A stretch of DNA of 64,000 nt from Bacilli bacterium (lineage in GTDB: Bacteria; Bacillota_I; Bacilli_A; RF39; UBA660): the NCBI GenBank assembly GCA_017544525.1, contig JAFYEA010000028.1, positions 62,001 through 126,000 on the forward strand. The letters are read 5' to 3'. A model generated the notes under the pieces. That model was not told the origin of the DNA. It saw only the letters and a program-made list of their open reading frames with translations, and did no database searches. Position numbers and translations under genes: made by a program. Every line of letters starts with the position of its first letter. Position 1 is the stretch's first letter. Positions 44,155-56,900 of the stretch are shown here, piece by piece.

Positions 44155-45744
44155 ATGGAAAAGTTAAAAAATATAGGAATAGTTTTACTTATATTAGGAA
44201 TAATATCACTATTATTTGATGAGGTGGTATTTAAATTCTGCGGAATAATATTAATAAGTGAAGCTGTTATATTCTTACCGGTTATGAACTCTTTATGTAA
44301 AATAACTAATAAGTATTTTTCTGTTGGAAGGAAAGAAGCGTTAGGTATAGGAACATTATTTATTCCTTTGTTTTATGCTGTAGCGAATGGCTATGATACT
44401 AAAAGCACTATAGTAATAATTATTATTTATTGGTTTTTGATGTTCCTATTTAATAACAATAAATATGATAAGAATATTTTGCAAGATACTATTGATGATT
44501 TGAGTCAAAAATTAGATAAATTACAAGGAGATTTAGATATAATACAAAAAGATGTTGAGTCATATGGAGTAATAGAGAAACCTATAATTAGAGAAAAAAT
44601 TGTTGTTAAAAAATCTGGTGATAACAATACATATTATAAACCTCCAATTAATTTGTTAGATAACAATGAAAATACTATTAATTTAAGAAGTGCATTAAAT
44701 ACTATTAAAAGTAATAGAGAATTAAATTCTAATAATTTGTTAATCTGCCTTGGAAAAGACAATGATAATAACAATGTTTATTTGGATATTAAGAAATCAC
44801 AAAATATATTGATTACTGGTAGTGTAGGATATGGCAAATCCACATTATTAAATAACATCATTTTAACTATATTAATGAGAAATAAAGTAGATGATGTTAA
44901 ATTGCTAATTTGTGAAACTAAAACATTAGATTTATCTTGTTATAATGGGATTGCTAATTTAATGACACCAATAATAAATGATGTTTCTAAGACTTTACTA
45001 AATGTACAAAAATTAAATATTTTAATAGATGAAAGAATCGAGATATTGAGACAAAGTAAATGTAAGAATATAGATCAATATAATGACTTTGTTAAGAAGA
45101 AAAAAGATAGTGGTTATAAACATTTACCTTATGTTGTATGTGTGATTGATGATTTATGTGATTTAATGAAATATAGAAAGAATGACATTGAAGATGCTGT
45201 TAGTCATTTATCAAGATTAGGTGCTTCTGTTGGAGTTTATTTAATAGTTGTAACTAGAAATGTTAGTAAAGAAATAATAACTGACAATATTAAAAGAAGT
45301 TTGCAAACAATTATATCTTTTGATTTAACATCTTCTAGTGATAGTAAAATCATATTAAATAAGACAGATGCCGCTAAAATTGATAGAATAGGAGAATTCA
45401 TTTATAAACCTATTGGTACTGGTAAATTAATAAAAGTGAAGGGAATATATGTATCAGATAAGGAAATTAATAAAGTGACTAAGTTTATTAAAGAAAAAAA
45501 CAATTATTTAAGATATGATGATAATATTGTATTTTTAAATAGTAATGAAAAAGATGCTTTATTTGATGAAATACTTGATTACGCTATTGAGAATGGAGAA
45601 ATAAGTGCAATAATAATTCAAAGGAATTTTAATATTGGATATAATAGAGCTGCAAGGATAATAGATATATTTGAAGATCAAGGTATAGTTGGACCTGAAG
45701 TTGGAAATAAGCCAAGAGAAGTTTTAATTAAATATGAAGAATAA
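44155..45744 (+). CDS. FtsK/SpoIIIE-like DNA translocase
   Basis: The 529-aa protein is smaller than chromosomal FtsK (about 750 aa or more). Two to four N-terminal transmembrane helices (residues 1-100) are followed by a short coiled coil (about 115-140) and the motor: Walker A GSVGYGKS (about 222-229), VVCVIDDLCDLM (Walker B) and LGASVGVYLIVVTR. The C-terminal winged helix is a clear gamma domain, QRNFNIGYNRAARIIDIFEDQGIVGPEVG, which in FtsK reads orientation sequences. It could be the chromosomal translocase of a reduced genome or one of several paralogs. Confidence 0.88.
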   Translation: MEKLKNIGIVLLILGIISLLFDEVVFKFCGIILISEAVIFLPVMNSLCKITNKYFSVGRKEALGIGTLFIPLFYAVANGYDTKSTIVIIIIYWFLMFLFNNNKYDKNILQDTIDDLSQKLDKLQGDLDIIQKDVESYGVIEKPIIREKIVVKKSGDNNTYYKPPINLLDNNENTINLRSALNTIKSNRELNSNNLLICLGKDNDNNNVYLDIKKSQNILITGSVGYGKSTLLNNIILTILMRNKVDDVKLLICETKTLDLSCYNGIANLMTPIINDVSKTLLNVQKLNILIDERIEILRQSKCKNIDQYNDFVKKKKDSGYKHLPYVVCVIDDLCDLMKYRKNDIEDAVSHLSRLGASVGVYLIVVTRNVSKEIITDNIKRSLQTIISFDLTSSSDSKIILNKTDAAKIDRIGEFIYKPIGTGKLIKVKGIYVSDKEINKVTKFIKEKNNYLRYDDNIVFLNSNEKDALFDEILDYAIENGEISAIIIQRNFNIGYNRAARIIDIFEDQGIVGPEVGNKPREVLIKYEE

Positions 45745-45745
45745 T

Positions 45746-45790
45746 AAAAAGCAATAACATATTTTTTACATTATCTATTGCTTTTTTTTA
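45746..45790 (+). terminator. Terminator of the FtsK-like gene
   Basis: The 11-bp stem AAAAAGCAATA/TATTGCTTTTT has a 19-nt loop and is followed by T residues. Confidence 0.75.
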
Positions 45791-45806
45791 TTTCTTTGCG
45801 TATAAT
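45778..45806 (+). promoter_or_regulatory. Promoter of the large surface-assembly locus
   Basis: TTGCTT (45778-45783), 17-bp spacer, TATAAT (45801-45806). The -35 lies within the preceding terminator stem. The 56-nt leader has a small AGGG/CCCT hairpin at 45822-45834. Confidence 0.65.
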
Positions 45807-45868
45807 TAAACTATATATGATAGGGTATATCCCTTTTATATGTGTAACTACTTATCATGGAGGGTATT

Positions 45869-46738
45869 ATGGCAAAAAATGATGTAGTAGTTAAGGCTGA
45901 TAGAATAAGAACATGGCATAGGCTAGGGAGATTTATTAAACTGGCTTTACTATTATTACTTCTATTACTAATTATTATATACATTGTCTTGAAAGTATTA
46001 TTTAATGATGGTAGTTTTATAGTTGCACTTGAGGATAATGAAATGTTATATAGTGGACTTGCTATGTATGAAACATTAAATGATCCAACACCTAAGAGGA
46101 AACTTAAGGCAGAAGATTTACAATTTATGGATAATATTTCCATTAAATGGCTGCCTGATGATATTACTGAATATGAGGGATCACACAATGGAAAAAATTA
46201 CATTGCGTATTCATTCTATATGGAAAATCAAGGGGATGTAGTATTAAATTATTGGTATTCTGTTGTAATGGATGATGTCATTAGACACGCAGATGAAGCT
46301 TTAAGAATTATGATTATTGTTAATGATCAAAAAACTGTTTATGCTAAAGGAAATAGTATAGATGGTGAAGCGGAGCCCGATACTACTAAATTTAGAGAAG
46401 ATGAAGATGGCACAATTATATTAGAGCAGAGAAAAAATATGTATGCTGGTGACCTTGATAAAATAACAGTTGTTGTTTGGATTGAGGGAGATGATCCTGA
46501 GTGTACAAATGCTCTTATTGGCGGACATGTTAGATTACATATGAAACTAACAGAAGAGCATACAAGCGATACCATAGATGAAATGAATGGTAAAGTAAAA
46601 ACTAAAGAGGAAACTGAAGAAGAAATTAAATCTTCTTTAGAAACTACTGAAGAAGAAAAGAAAGAAGAGGAAAATAATGAAGAGACTTCTACTTCTGAAA
46701 GTAGTGATATAGAAACAAAAGAAAAAGAATTGGAGTGA
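45869..46738 (+). CDS. Membrane-anchored protein, SipW-substrate-like
   Basis: The 289-aa protein has one hydrophobic helix (about 25-45), then a beta-rich extracellular domain ending in VVVWIEGDDPECTNALIGGHVRLHMKL, a motif also present (WVEGQDVDCENSASGAYL) at the end of the next protein. A strongly acidic Glu/Thr/Ser tail of about 60 residues follows. The ATG at 45869 follows GGAGGG; the upstream ATG at 45857 lies before that site. First gene of the locus; probably a minor subunit or anchor of the same structure as its neighbour. Confidence 0.65.
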   Translation: MAKNDVVVKADRIRTWHRLGRFIKLALLLLLLLLIIIYIVLKVLFNDGSFIVALEDNEMLYSGLAMYETLNDPTPKRKLKAEDLQFMDNISIKWLPDDITEYEGSHNGKNYIAYSFYMENQGDVVLNYWYSVVMDDVIRHADEALRIMIIVNDQKTVYAKGNSIDGEAEPDTTKFREDEDGTIILEQRKNMYAGDLDKITVVVWIEGDDPECTNALIGGHVRLHMKLTEEHTSDTIDEMNGKVKTKEETEEEIKSSLETTEEEKKEEENNEETSTSESSDIETKEKELE

Positions 46739-46745
46739 GATTGTT

Positions 46746-47804
46746 ATGGCAAAACAAAACAGAAAAGAAAGAAAAAAGAGATTAAAATCATTGGTATTAC
46801 TACTATTTTTAACAATAGTATTATTATCAACATCAACTTATGCATGGTTCACAGCAAACAGAAGTGTTGCTATTGATCCTATTAATGTAAACATTGCTGC
46901 AAGTTCTGGTTTACAAATTTCAACAAATGCATCTGAATGGAAAACTTTGATTACAAACACTGATATTACTGGAGTAACTAATTATTCTTCAAACGTTAAT
47001 CAATTTCCATCATTGTTAGCACCTGTATCAACTGGTGGAACAACAGATTCAACTACTGGTTACTTAAACTTCTATAAAGGAGTAGTTGCCGGTGATGAAA
47101 ATAATGGCGGTGCTATGTCACTTACTGCTACAAAGAGTCCAAATGAAGCTCAAGGAACTACAGGAGATTTCATTGCTTTTGATATTTTCCTAAAAGTTGA
47201 TCAACAATCAGATATTTATTTAGAAAATGGTTCAGGAGTTAAAAATACTACAGGATATACTGATAAGGGATTACAATATGCTGCAAGATATGCATTTGTT
47301 ATAGAAGGAAATGTTGCTGGAACAGCTACTGCTGCTCAAGCGCAAGCTTTAAAAGCTGCTACTGATGTATATATTGTTGAACCTAATTATGATGCACATA
47401 CAACAACTGGTGTAGCAAATGCTTCAACATATTATAATCAAACAACAACAGCAGCTACAAGTGGAGTTACTGCTGTACCTTATTTAGGCGTTATTGCTGC
47501 AATTACTGATCCAATTATTTTAAGAAATACAAACCCAGGTGGTACTGCTGATTCTACTAAATTTGCAAGTATATCTGGATTAATGAAAACTAATGTTGCG
47601 TATTCAAATGCAGATACTACATATGTAGCATATACTGGTACATCTCAAGCTGCACACTTATTAAAAGTGTTCACATTACAACCTGGTATTACAAAAGTAA
47701 GAGTATATATGTGGGTTGAGGGACAAGATGTTGACTGCGAAAACAGTGCTTCTGGAGCATATTTAACTTATAAACTTGGATTTACTCTTGATGATGAAGA
47801 ATAA
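46746..47804 (+). CDS. SipW-class exported surface protein, candidate major subunit
   Basis: The 352-aa protein begins with KKRLKSLVLLLFLTIVLLSTSTYAWFTANRSVAI, the typical SipW-class signal with AWFT after the hydrophobic helix. The mature part is rich in Ala, Thr and Ser with few charges and ends WVEGQDVDCENSASG...KLGFTLDDEE. Such composition fits a polymerising fibre subunit (TasA/camelysin-like) more than an enzyme. It shares the C-terminal W(V/I)EG-x-D-x-(D/E)C motif with the gene upstream. Ends at a strong terminator. Confidence 0.75.
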   Translation: MAKQNRKERKKRLKSLVLLLFLTIVLLSTSTYAWFTANRSVAIDPINVNIAASSGLQISTNASEWKTLITNTDITGVTNYSSNVNQFPSLLAPVSTGGTTDSTTGYLNFYKGVVAGDENNGGAMSLTATKSPNEAQGTTGDFIAFDIFLKVDQQSDIYLENGSGVKNTTGYTDKGLQYAARYAFVIEGNVAGTATAAQAQALKAATDVYIVEPNYDAHTTTGVANASTYYNQTTTAATSGVTAVPYLGVIAAITDPIILRNTNPGGTADSTKFASISGLMKTNVAYSNADTTYVAYTGTSQAAHLLKVFTLQPGITKVRVYMWVEGQDVDCENSASGAYLTYKLGFTLDDEE

Positions 47805-47821
47805 TAAAAATAAACAAAAAT

Positions 47822-47847
47822 AACAGCAAGAAATTGCTGTTTTTTTA
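47822..47847 (+). terminator. Terminator
   Basis: The stem AACAGCAA/TTGCTGTT with a GAAA loop is followed by six T residues. Confidence 0.85.
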
Positions 47848-47870
47848 TGGGCATTTTTTGTCGTAAAATG

Positions 47871-47899
47871 TTGTTTAAAATCAATGTTTATGGTATAAT
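47871..47899 (+). promoter_or_regulatory. Promoter of the giant surface protein gene
   Basis: TTGTTT (47871-47876), 17-bp spacer, TATAAT (47894-47899). The segment before it (GTCGTAAAATG at 47860) resembles the TGTAAAATATTG boxes at 20228. Confidence 0.7.
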
Positions 47900-47930
47900 T
47901 TTTAATAGAATGGGAAAGTAGGAAGTGTAG

Positions 47931-50900
47931 ATGTTTAAGAAGATTCTTGAAAAAATTAAAAATAAACGTTTATTAGTAGTAGCTATACTTCTATTTTTTG
48001 CTGTAAGTATTTTTGTAATTTATGATACTTTCTCTGAAAAAACATCATCTACAGTATGGGATGGAAGTGTTGCTAAGAAGTTTGATTCTGGTAGTGGAAC
48101 ATCTAAAGATCCATATGTAATTAGTAATGGTAGTGAATTTGCTTATTTCTTTACTTTAATTAATGGAGATGAATCAGGGGAGTATTTTAATAAGTTTTAT
48201 AAATTAAATAATAATATAGATTTTAATGGTTATGATTTATCATTTGCATACTTTGGTAAAACATTTAGTGGTAATTTAGATGGTAATGGTTATAGCTTAT
48301 CTAATTTTAAACTAAACAATTATCGCTTAAGTGATGATGGTAAAACTGCATATTATGGACTATTTGATTCACTATATAGTGCTAATATTAAGAATTTTAA
48401 CTTTAATAACATTACTTTCAATATAAATGAAAAAGATATTGTTCCTAAAAAGATTGTTAAACCTAAAGAGGAAGAAGAAGTAAAAGAAACTGAAGAAGTT
48501 AAAACTGATGAAGTAAATAATGATGAAACAAAAGAAGAAGAAAAAGAAACTGTTGATGATGTAAAAGCATCAAAAGAATATTATGTTAAAAAATTAATTG
48601 AAGATATTATTGAAAATGGAACTAGTGAAGAAGAAACTCCTAATGAAGTAGAGGAGAAAAAAGAAGAAGTTAAGGAAGAACCTAAAGAAACACCAAAAGA
48701 AGAAGAAAATAAAGAAGAAAAAAAGCCAAAAGAAGAGGAAAACGAGAAACCTAGTGAACAAACAGATACTGTTGTTGATGATGGTGAAATAAAAGAAGAA
48801 GAGAAGGAAGAACCTAAAGAAACACCAAAAGAAGAAGAAAATAAAGAAGAAGAACCTTCTGAAGGTGAAAAAGAAGAAGAAAATAAAGAAGAAAAACCTG
48901 AAGAGACTGAAAAGTATATTGATGTAGAAGTTGAAAATATAGTTATTAGTTTCTTTGGAAGCGAAGTTGAAAAATCTAAATTAGCTAATATTAATATCAA
49001 TAATATCAATATTAACTATACTGGTAATAAAAAGATTGTTACTTCATCATTATTCATTGTTAATGATAATGGGGATAATACTATCGAAAATATTAATGTT
49101 AATGGTAATAGTAATATTGATTCAACAACATTATTAATTAGTAAATATGATGAAAGTACATCAATAAAAAATATTTTATTTAGTAATGATAGACTTGACT
49201 TGATTAAGGGAATAGATGCTAATGCATATGATGATATATTCCAATATGATATTGAAGATGGAAAATTATTCTTTTATAAGAAATATCCTGTTAGTTCTAT
49301 ATTGGAAATATTAAATAATAATTCTTCGCTGAGATGGAAATTACAAAATAATGAATTCCTTATTGAGAATAATAGAGCAGGCGGAAGTGTTAAGAGATCA
49401 ACTAAATCAATGAGAAGTGCTCCTAGTGCCCATGCTAGTGGACTAGATAGTAGTACTAACACTGTATATGTAAATGATTATGTTAATGATGCAAATTATT
49501 ATGAAGGATTGAATTATACATATTCATCTAATGATACTATACCAACACTTGTAAGTAAGAATATTTATAGTGATACTAATTTAGTTTATACTCAAATAAC
49601 TTATTATGGAACTAATTATGAGGGAACTGCAACTGGTACTGTAAGTAAAAATGATAATTATAATAAATATGTATATTATAAAGTGTTTAAAGTAAATGAC
49701 AATGGAACAGCAAGTAATAAAGCTGATGATTACATTTTAATAGATTTAATTGATAATCCATTTAGTAATCATCCAATTGGTTTAACATTTAATGGATGGT
49801 TGACAACTGACAATAATATTACTGTTGTTTTGGATTCAAATAATTATATTAGAAAAGCTAAAGTACCTGTAACATATTCTGGAGATAATCCTCAAAATTT
49901 AGATCTTAGTTTCTATTCAATATGGGGACCTGGAAAAATTGTTAATTACACTACTAGTTGGTCAAATACTTTTTCTGGTTTAGAAGATGAAGGATTTAAT
50001 GCTATTTCAGGAAACAATAATGTTTATGAAGACTTAACAGTTTATTATTTTAGAAGAACAGCTGCTAGAAATAGCTATTATCCTAATGGCTCATATAATT
50101 CAAGTGGTACTGATATATCGGGAAATAGATGTTCTACTTGGGGTGGATGTACATATTATATTCATTCCCCAGCAGCATTTAATCCTAGTGAGTCATATTA
50201 TAGATTATATAATGGAAGTATGAGAGCCTATACTCCTGCGATAGTCGGTCAAGAGTACTATTCAGATATTCCTATTGGAACTAGTATTAGTGGATATTTT
50301 AGAAGATCAACTATTCCAAATGGCGGAAGTTTATATGGTCATTATAATGCAAGTAATGGGACTGCTTATGGAGATGTTAAATGTACTACAAGTGGTGGAT
50401 GTCAGGTATATGAACAAATAAAATATTTAGATTCTAGTAATAATCCTGAGGTTGTTGTTAGTGGAACAATTTATTATCACTATACAACAAGAGATACAAA
50501 TATGATTGTTTTAGCTAGTAATATTACTGGTACATGGAGTTCATCTGAGGACAAACCATTTACTTTTACTTCAATTAATGGTAATACTAACAATTATAAT
50601 AATTATACTTGGACTGTAAGTAGTAGTACTGTAACATGTTATGCTGATACAAGAATTGAAAATATGAGAATTAGTTCTGGGATTGGTTATCAAACAAACG
50701 ATAGTACTCCAGGATCTGGATCAGGAACTTTAATTGGAAATAACTTTAACTTAAAAATAGGAAGAAGAATTGCTAGTTCATCAAATAATAATGTTACCTT
50801 TAATCATATTATGGGTTCAAAGATGGCAAACTCAGGATCCACTACAACACCTGAAGAATACACTTTAATTGTTGAATCTGGTGTATATAATAATATTGCT

Positions 50901-53900
50901 GTTGTTGCAAGATATTCAACAACCAATTATACTTATCGTATTAATGCTTCTGGTACATTTGGAAATGATTTTGATAGATTATCTGAAGCTGATCCTGAAA
51001 CATCTTCTTCTATGGATGTAAGATACGATTTATCCGGGTCATTCTCAGGTAATATTTATGGTTCTAGTGCAAATAACATTTCTATTTTTACTAATGTTAA
51101 AAGTGGTAGATATGGAACGAATAAATATGACTGTTATGCTGGTGTATATATTGGTAGCCAACTTCAAGGAACATTATATTCAGCAAGAGCTGGTTTAATT
51201 GAAGGTGGATATATCTTCAATTTAATTGGTGGGCCATTATCATCATCTTCTTTAAAAAATGAAAATGATACATTAATTTATATTACTGGTGGATATATTG
51301 ATTTAGTATTTGGTGGAGCCGGTGTTGCTGCAACATATGGTAATAAGATAATCCAAATGACAGGTGGTCAAGTTAACTATTCAATATTTGGTGGATCTAA
51401 TGGTATTAATGGTAGTACAAGACAAAAAGCAACAGTTGATAGTAACACTTATGTTTATGTAGGTGGTAATGCAACAGTTGGTAAATCAAGTTTTGTTTCT
51501 AATAATACAGTAGAATCAAAATCAAATGTTGAAGCAGGTAGTATATTTGGTGCCGGAAATGGTAAAAGTGGTTCTACTGATATAGGATCAGTTAACAATT
51601 CATATGTAGTAATAGATGGAAATGCAACTATTAATAGAAATGTATATGGTGGTGGAAACTTTGCTGCTACTGGTATAATAGGTTCTAATCAAACATATGA
51701 AAGTAAAATAAATATATATGGTGGAGATATTAAAGGAAATACATATGGTGGAGGAAACAATAATAATGCCACATCTAGTTCAAATACTTTAAATGCCACT
51801 ATTACGATGAATGCAGGAAGTGTTGAAGGATCTGTTTTTGGTGGATTCAGAACAAGAGGAATTATATTTGGTTCTACAAATGTAAATATTAATGGCGGAA
51901 CTGTTTATACTGACATATATGGCGGTGGTGAAGGAGGTTATAGAGACTCAAATAATCCTGGAACATATGTTGTCAACAATGTTGCTGTTACAATAGGTAA
52001 TAGTGCTGGAGGACCAACTATTAATGGATCTGTATATGGTGGTAGTGCTTATGGTACAGTTAATGGTACTACTAATACTGCTTCTGCTAATACATCTAAA
52101 AATGTTACTGTTACAGTTAATAATGGAACTGTATTACAATCAGTATTTGGAGGAGCTAAAGGTGGCCTTAGTAATGGAACTACTTATACTCCAAAAGTAA
52201 ATGGAAATGTTACAGTTACAGTTAATAATGGAAGTATTCAAAATGTATATGGTGGCTGTGATGAACAAGGTGTTCCTGGAGGAGTAGATACAGTTAATAT
52301 AAATGGTGGAACAGTTGTAAATGTTTATGGTGGTGGTAATAAGACTGCTGTAACTAATACAAATGTTTACGTAAGTGGTGGATCAGTAACCACTTTATAT
52401 GGTGGTTCTAATCAGGCAGGAAATGTTAATCAAACTCATGTTTATATAGAAGGTGGAATAGTATCAACTATATATGGCGGTAATAACGAAGGTGGTAATG
52501 TATCACAAACAAATATAAGTGTTACAGGGGGAGCCATTAATACTGCTATATATGGAGGAGGAAATCTTGTTGATTCTGGTGCTACTAAAGTTGATATATA
52601 TAATGCTACTAACACTATTCCTGCAATATATGGTGGTGGTAATCAAGCCGGAGCTGATAGTACTGAAATAACATTACATACTCGTAATGGTTCAAATAAT
52701 ATTAGCGTTGTTAATGTATTTGGTGGTTCTAATCAAACTGGAGATGTTGATGAATCAACAGTTACAGTAAACCATGGTAGTATTACTAATTTATATGGTG
52801 GTAATAATCAAGGTGGAGAAACTGATGAAACTAATATTGTTATCACAGATGGTACAATTATAAATGTATTTGGTGGAGGAAACGAAGCAGATAGCGGAAG
52901 TACTGATATTGCAATGTCCGGTGGTAGTGTTACTACTATGTATGGTGGAGGAAATGAAGCTGAAATAGGAACAGATACAGTAATTAATATTACTGGTGGT
53001 AATGTAACTACTATATATGGTGGAGGAAATGAAGGTAATGTCACTGGAAATACCAACGTTATAATAACTAATCATACAGGAACAATAGCAGATGTATTTG
53101 GAGGAGGAAATCAAGCTGGAGCTGCAGAAACGAATATAACACTTGCAACTGGTAATTCAAATGCAATAAATATAACTAACATATATGGTGGATCTAATCA
53201 ACTTGGAACAGTTAATGAATCAAATATTATAGTAAATGTTGGAACAGTTGGAAATATTTATGGTGGTAATAATGCTGGTGGAACAACAACTGTAACTAAT
53301 ATCACTCAAAATGCTGGAACAGTTGGTTCAATCTATGGTGGAGGAAACGAAGCTGAAAGCGATGAAACACATGTTGAAATAAATGGAGGAGTAGTTACTA
53401 ATTTATTTGGTGGTGGTAATAGAGCTATTGTCACTGATACAACTAATGTAACTGTTCACAACAATACAAGTTTAATAACAAATGTATTTGGAGGAGGAAA
53501 TCAAGCCGGAACTGATAAAGCTTATGTAACAATAGATCCTGTTGAAAATGGAAATGTTAATATTACAAGTATTTTTGGTGGTTCTAACCAAAGTGGTACT
53601 GTTAATGAAACACATGTAACTATTAATACAGGAACTATTGGTAATGCATATGGTGGTAATAATGCCGGAGGTACAACAGTAAGTTCTAATATGGTTGTTA
53701 ATGGTGGAAGTACATCTAATGTATATGGTGGAGGAAACTCTGCTGTAAGTACAACTAGTAATGTTCTTGTTACTGATGGAATAGTTGGAAACTTATATGG
53801 TGGAGGTAATGCTGCAGGTATTACAAATGGAACAACATTAACAATGACTGGTGGAACAGTACTTAATAACTTGTATGGTGGTGGAAATTATGGAACAGTT

Positions 53901-56900
53901 GGTCAAAATACAAATGTTATAATTCATAATGCCGCTGTTAATGGTAGTGCATATGCTGGGGGTAATGGTTCTTCAGCAACTGTACTTGGAAATACAAATA
54001 TTACAGTAAGTGGAACTTCAGTAATTGGTACAAATACTTGTACATTACTAAGTACATGTTCAGTATTTGGTGGTGGAAATGCCGCAACTACTGGTTCAGA
54101 ATTAACAAACAATTCAACAGCAACGGTTAATATTGTTGGTGCTAAAGTATATGGAAATGTATATGGTGGAGCTAATACTTCAAAAGTATATGGTGAATCA
54201 TATGTAAATATTGGAGACGATGTTACTTTAGGAACTAATATAGTTAAGGGTGATGTTGATATTGTTGGAACTGTGTTTGGTGGTGGTGAAGCAAATGCTT
54301 CAGGTTCTGATACATATGACTGGACATTCATCAGTGTAACAAGAGGAATTGTTGTTAATATAAATGGAGCTAATTATAATTCGTTTAAAATAACTGGTTC
54401 TATATTTGGTAGTGGTAATGCTTCTACTTCAGGTGGAACAAGTCAAGTATATATAAAGAATTATGGTACATTTGCTAATCCTCAGAGAAATGTATCAATT
54501 CAAAGAACAGATTTAGTTGTTTTAGATAATTCACACATTGTATTATCTGGAGCAACCGATAGAGAAAATGAATATTCTGATGTATTATTTACATTATCAA
54601 GAATTGATGAATTAGATTTAACTAATAATTCAACATTATTCTTAGAAACAGGAGCTAACTTGTTACAACATTTTAGAAGTTTAACTTCAACTGGACAGTT
54701 AGCAACAGTTCAAATAGATAAAGAGCATGGAACAGTTACTAAGAATGTCGATAATAGAGTATATATGTACATCGATAAAAAATTAAATATTGCTAAAGAC
54801 CAAAGTGTTACTGACTATGGTGAAGTAGATGGTATGTCATTCTTTGGAATGTATAAATATAATGCTAATGATACAATTAATGTTGGTATTTATGGAGATT
54901 ATGCATATGATGCTACATTGAATTGGGGAGATGTATTTGATAATGTAAGTTCTTATGTATTAGGTTTACATAAAGCAAATCATGATATTACTGTTGACGG
55001 ATTCTATACAAATTATATAGATGAAGCAACTAGTAAAAATAAAATAGATTATATTGAACCAACTCCTCCAACTGGACCACTTTACATGTGGACAATTGGG
55101 CAAGGTGTTATTGAATATGAAGTTGATTTAGTAGCATCTAAATATGCAACATTAGGTACATATGAGTTATCATTAAGAGACTTTACTCATCCTAATACAT
55201 CATTCCAAATCTTAGGATTCGACTATAGCGAATTAGATTCAAGCGTTAGTTTGGTTGATAAATCAACAATTAAGAAGATTGCTGACACAACACAAGAAGC
55301 TGATACTATAATGGGTCTATCAATGGAGACAAGTAACAATGGTTGGTTAGTAAATGGATATACATCATTTATGTCTAATTCACAAAATCCTATAAATGGT
55401 ACGCTTGAATATATTGGTGGTAATAATGAATTGGCACCTAACTTGTTATTCTACTTACATCACTCTAAAAATATATCTACACAAGCAGATTTAGGAAAAG
55501 TAACAATACAATTATTATCTATTAGACAGGTAGATGCTTTAACTAAAGAAACAATGAGACTTATTATTACAGTTAATATGACTAGAGTACTTCATGATAC
55601 TGTTAATTATGAAGGTGCGATGACAGCAGGTAGAAAATATGAATTGTTTACATCTACTGCTACTAACATAACATCATCATCTTCAATAAGTGCATATTTC
55701 TCATTATTCAATATAGGTAATACAATTTATAGAACTGGATATCACAGATCATTAATTTCTAACTATGTATTGCCATTAAATACTAAGATAACAATGATAG
55801 ACTTTAGTGAAACAAACCCTCAATATTATTATCATGTTATTAATGCTACTGATGTAGCTAATGCACAGCAAGAACTACAAACGGATAGGCAAGTATCATA
55901 TGACTTATCTATGTTTGAGATAATGGGTGCTGAAAATAGTGGAATATATTATGATGATGCTCAAAAGAATCTAGATTACTATAATAGTACTGGTGGATAT
56001 GTTAATGAAGAGTTTATATTCATTATTGACTTTGGAGATACAACTATTAATAGTGATCAATTGGGTAATCAATTATTAATAGAAATTCGAGATGCAGATG
56101 ATGAAGCAATATATGCAGTTCTGGCGCCGCAACATTTAACAATGACATATAATATTTATGCTAATAAAGATGCTGTTATTGATATTAATGGTTCGATTGA
56201 TAAGAACAAAATATATAATGGAGAATCACTGATTGCGGACTTAGAAGTTGATTATACTCAGTCAATGATTGGTTCTACCACAATATATGATACACATTAC
56301 TTTGACTCTAAATTAGGATTAAAAGTATCATTAATAAATTCTGATGGCGATGTAGTAACAGGAACAACTTTATTAGGTTTATATTATGAAATTGATGGAG
56401 TTAAGTATTATCCAAATATTGATGGTACCGCTAGAATTAAGATAGCTGATAAAGTAGATAGTGCTGAGAAATGGGTAATTGTTAATACTGGTACTTCTAC
56501 AATAGCATCAGGTAATTATAAATTAAGGTTTGAGACATTTGGTTCTCCTGATGGAATATATTATGGTCTTGAATCTTCAGATTATATTGAATTTAATATT
56601 GAAATTGTAAATGAAATATATGGTTTAGATGTTACTACAAGCCCTGAAGAAATGATAATTGATAGGGAAACTGGATTAAATCAAAACGGTAATTCTAATC
56701 TTGTTTATCATTTTAATTACAATTCAGGATTAACACAACCAAGTATTCATGTTAAAATGTATAGAAGAGGAGTAAATACAATAGATGATACTTCTTATAC
56801 AGTTGTTAACTTACAAGATTATATAAGATATACATTACAAGGTGGTAATGTAGCAAATGAATACTTATTAATATCAGATCCAGTAAATGTTACATCTTAT

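Noticed and set aside
48581..49009. 142-aa minus-strand Ser-rich ORF
   Set aside because: Mirror image of the Glu/Lys-coding purine run in the giant gene.
52791..54331. Minus-strand ORFs across the GG-rung region
   Set aside because: Created by the repeated codons of the giant gene; no starts with ribosome sites.
51297..54420. CRISPR-like array
   Set aside because: Repeats are in-frame coding units with degenerate third positions and no constant repeat or spacer lengths.
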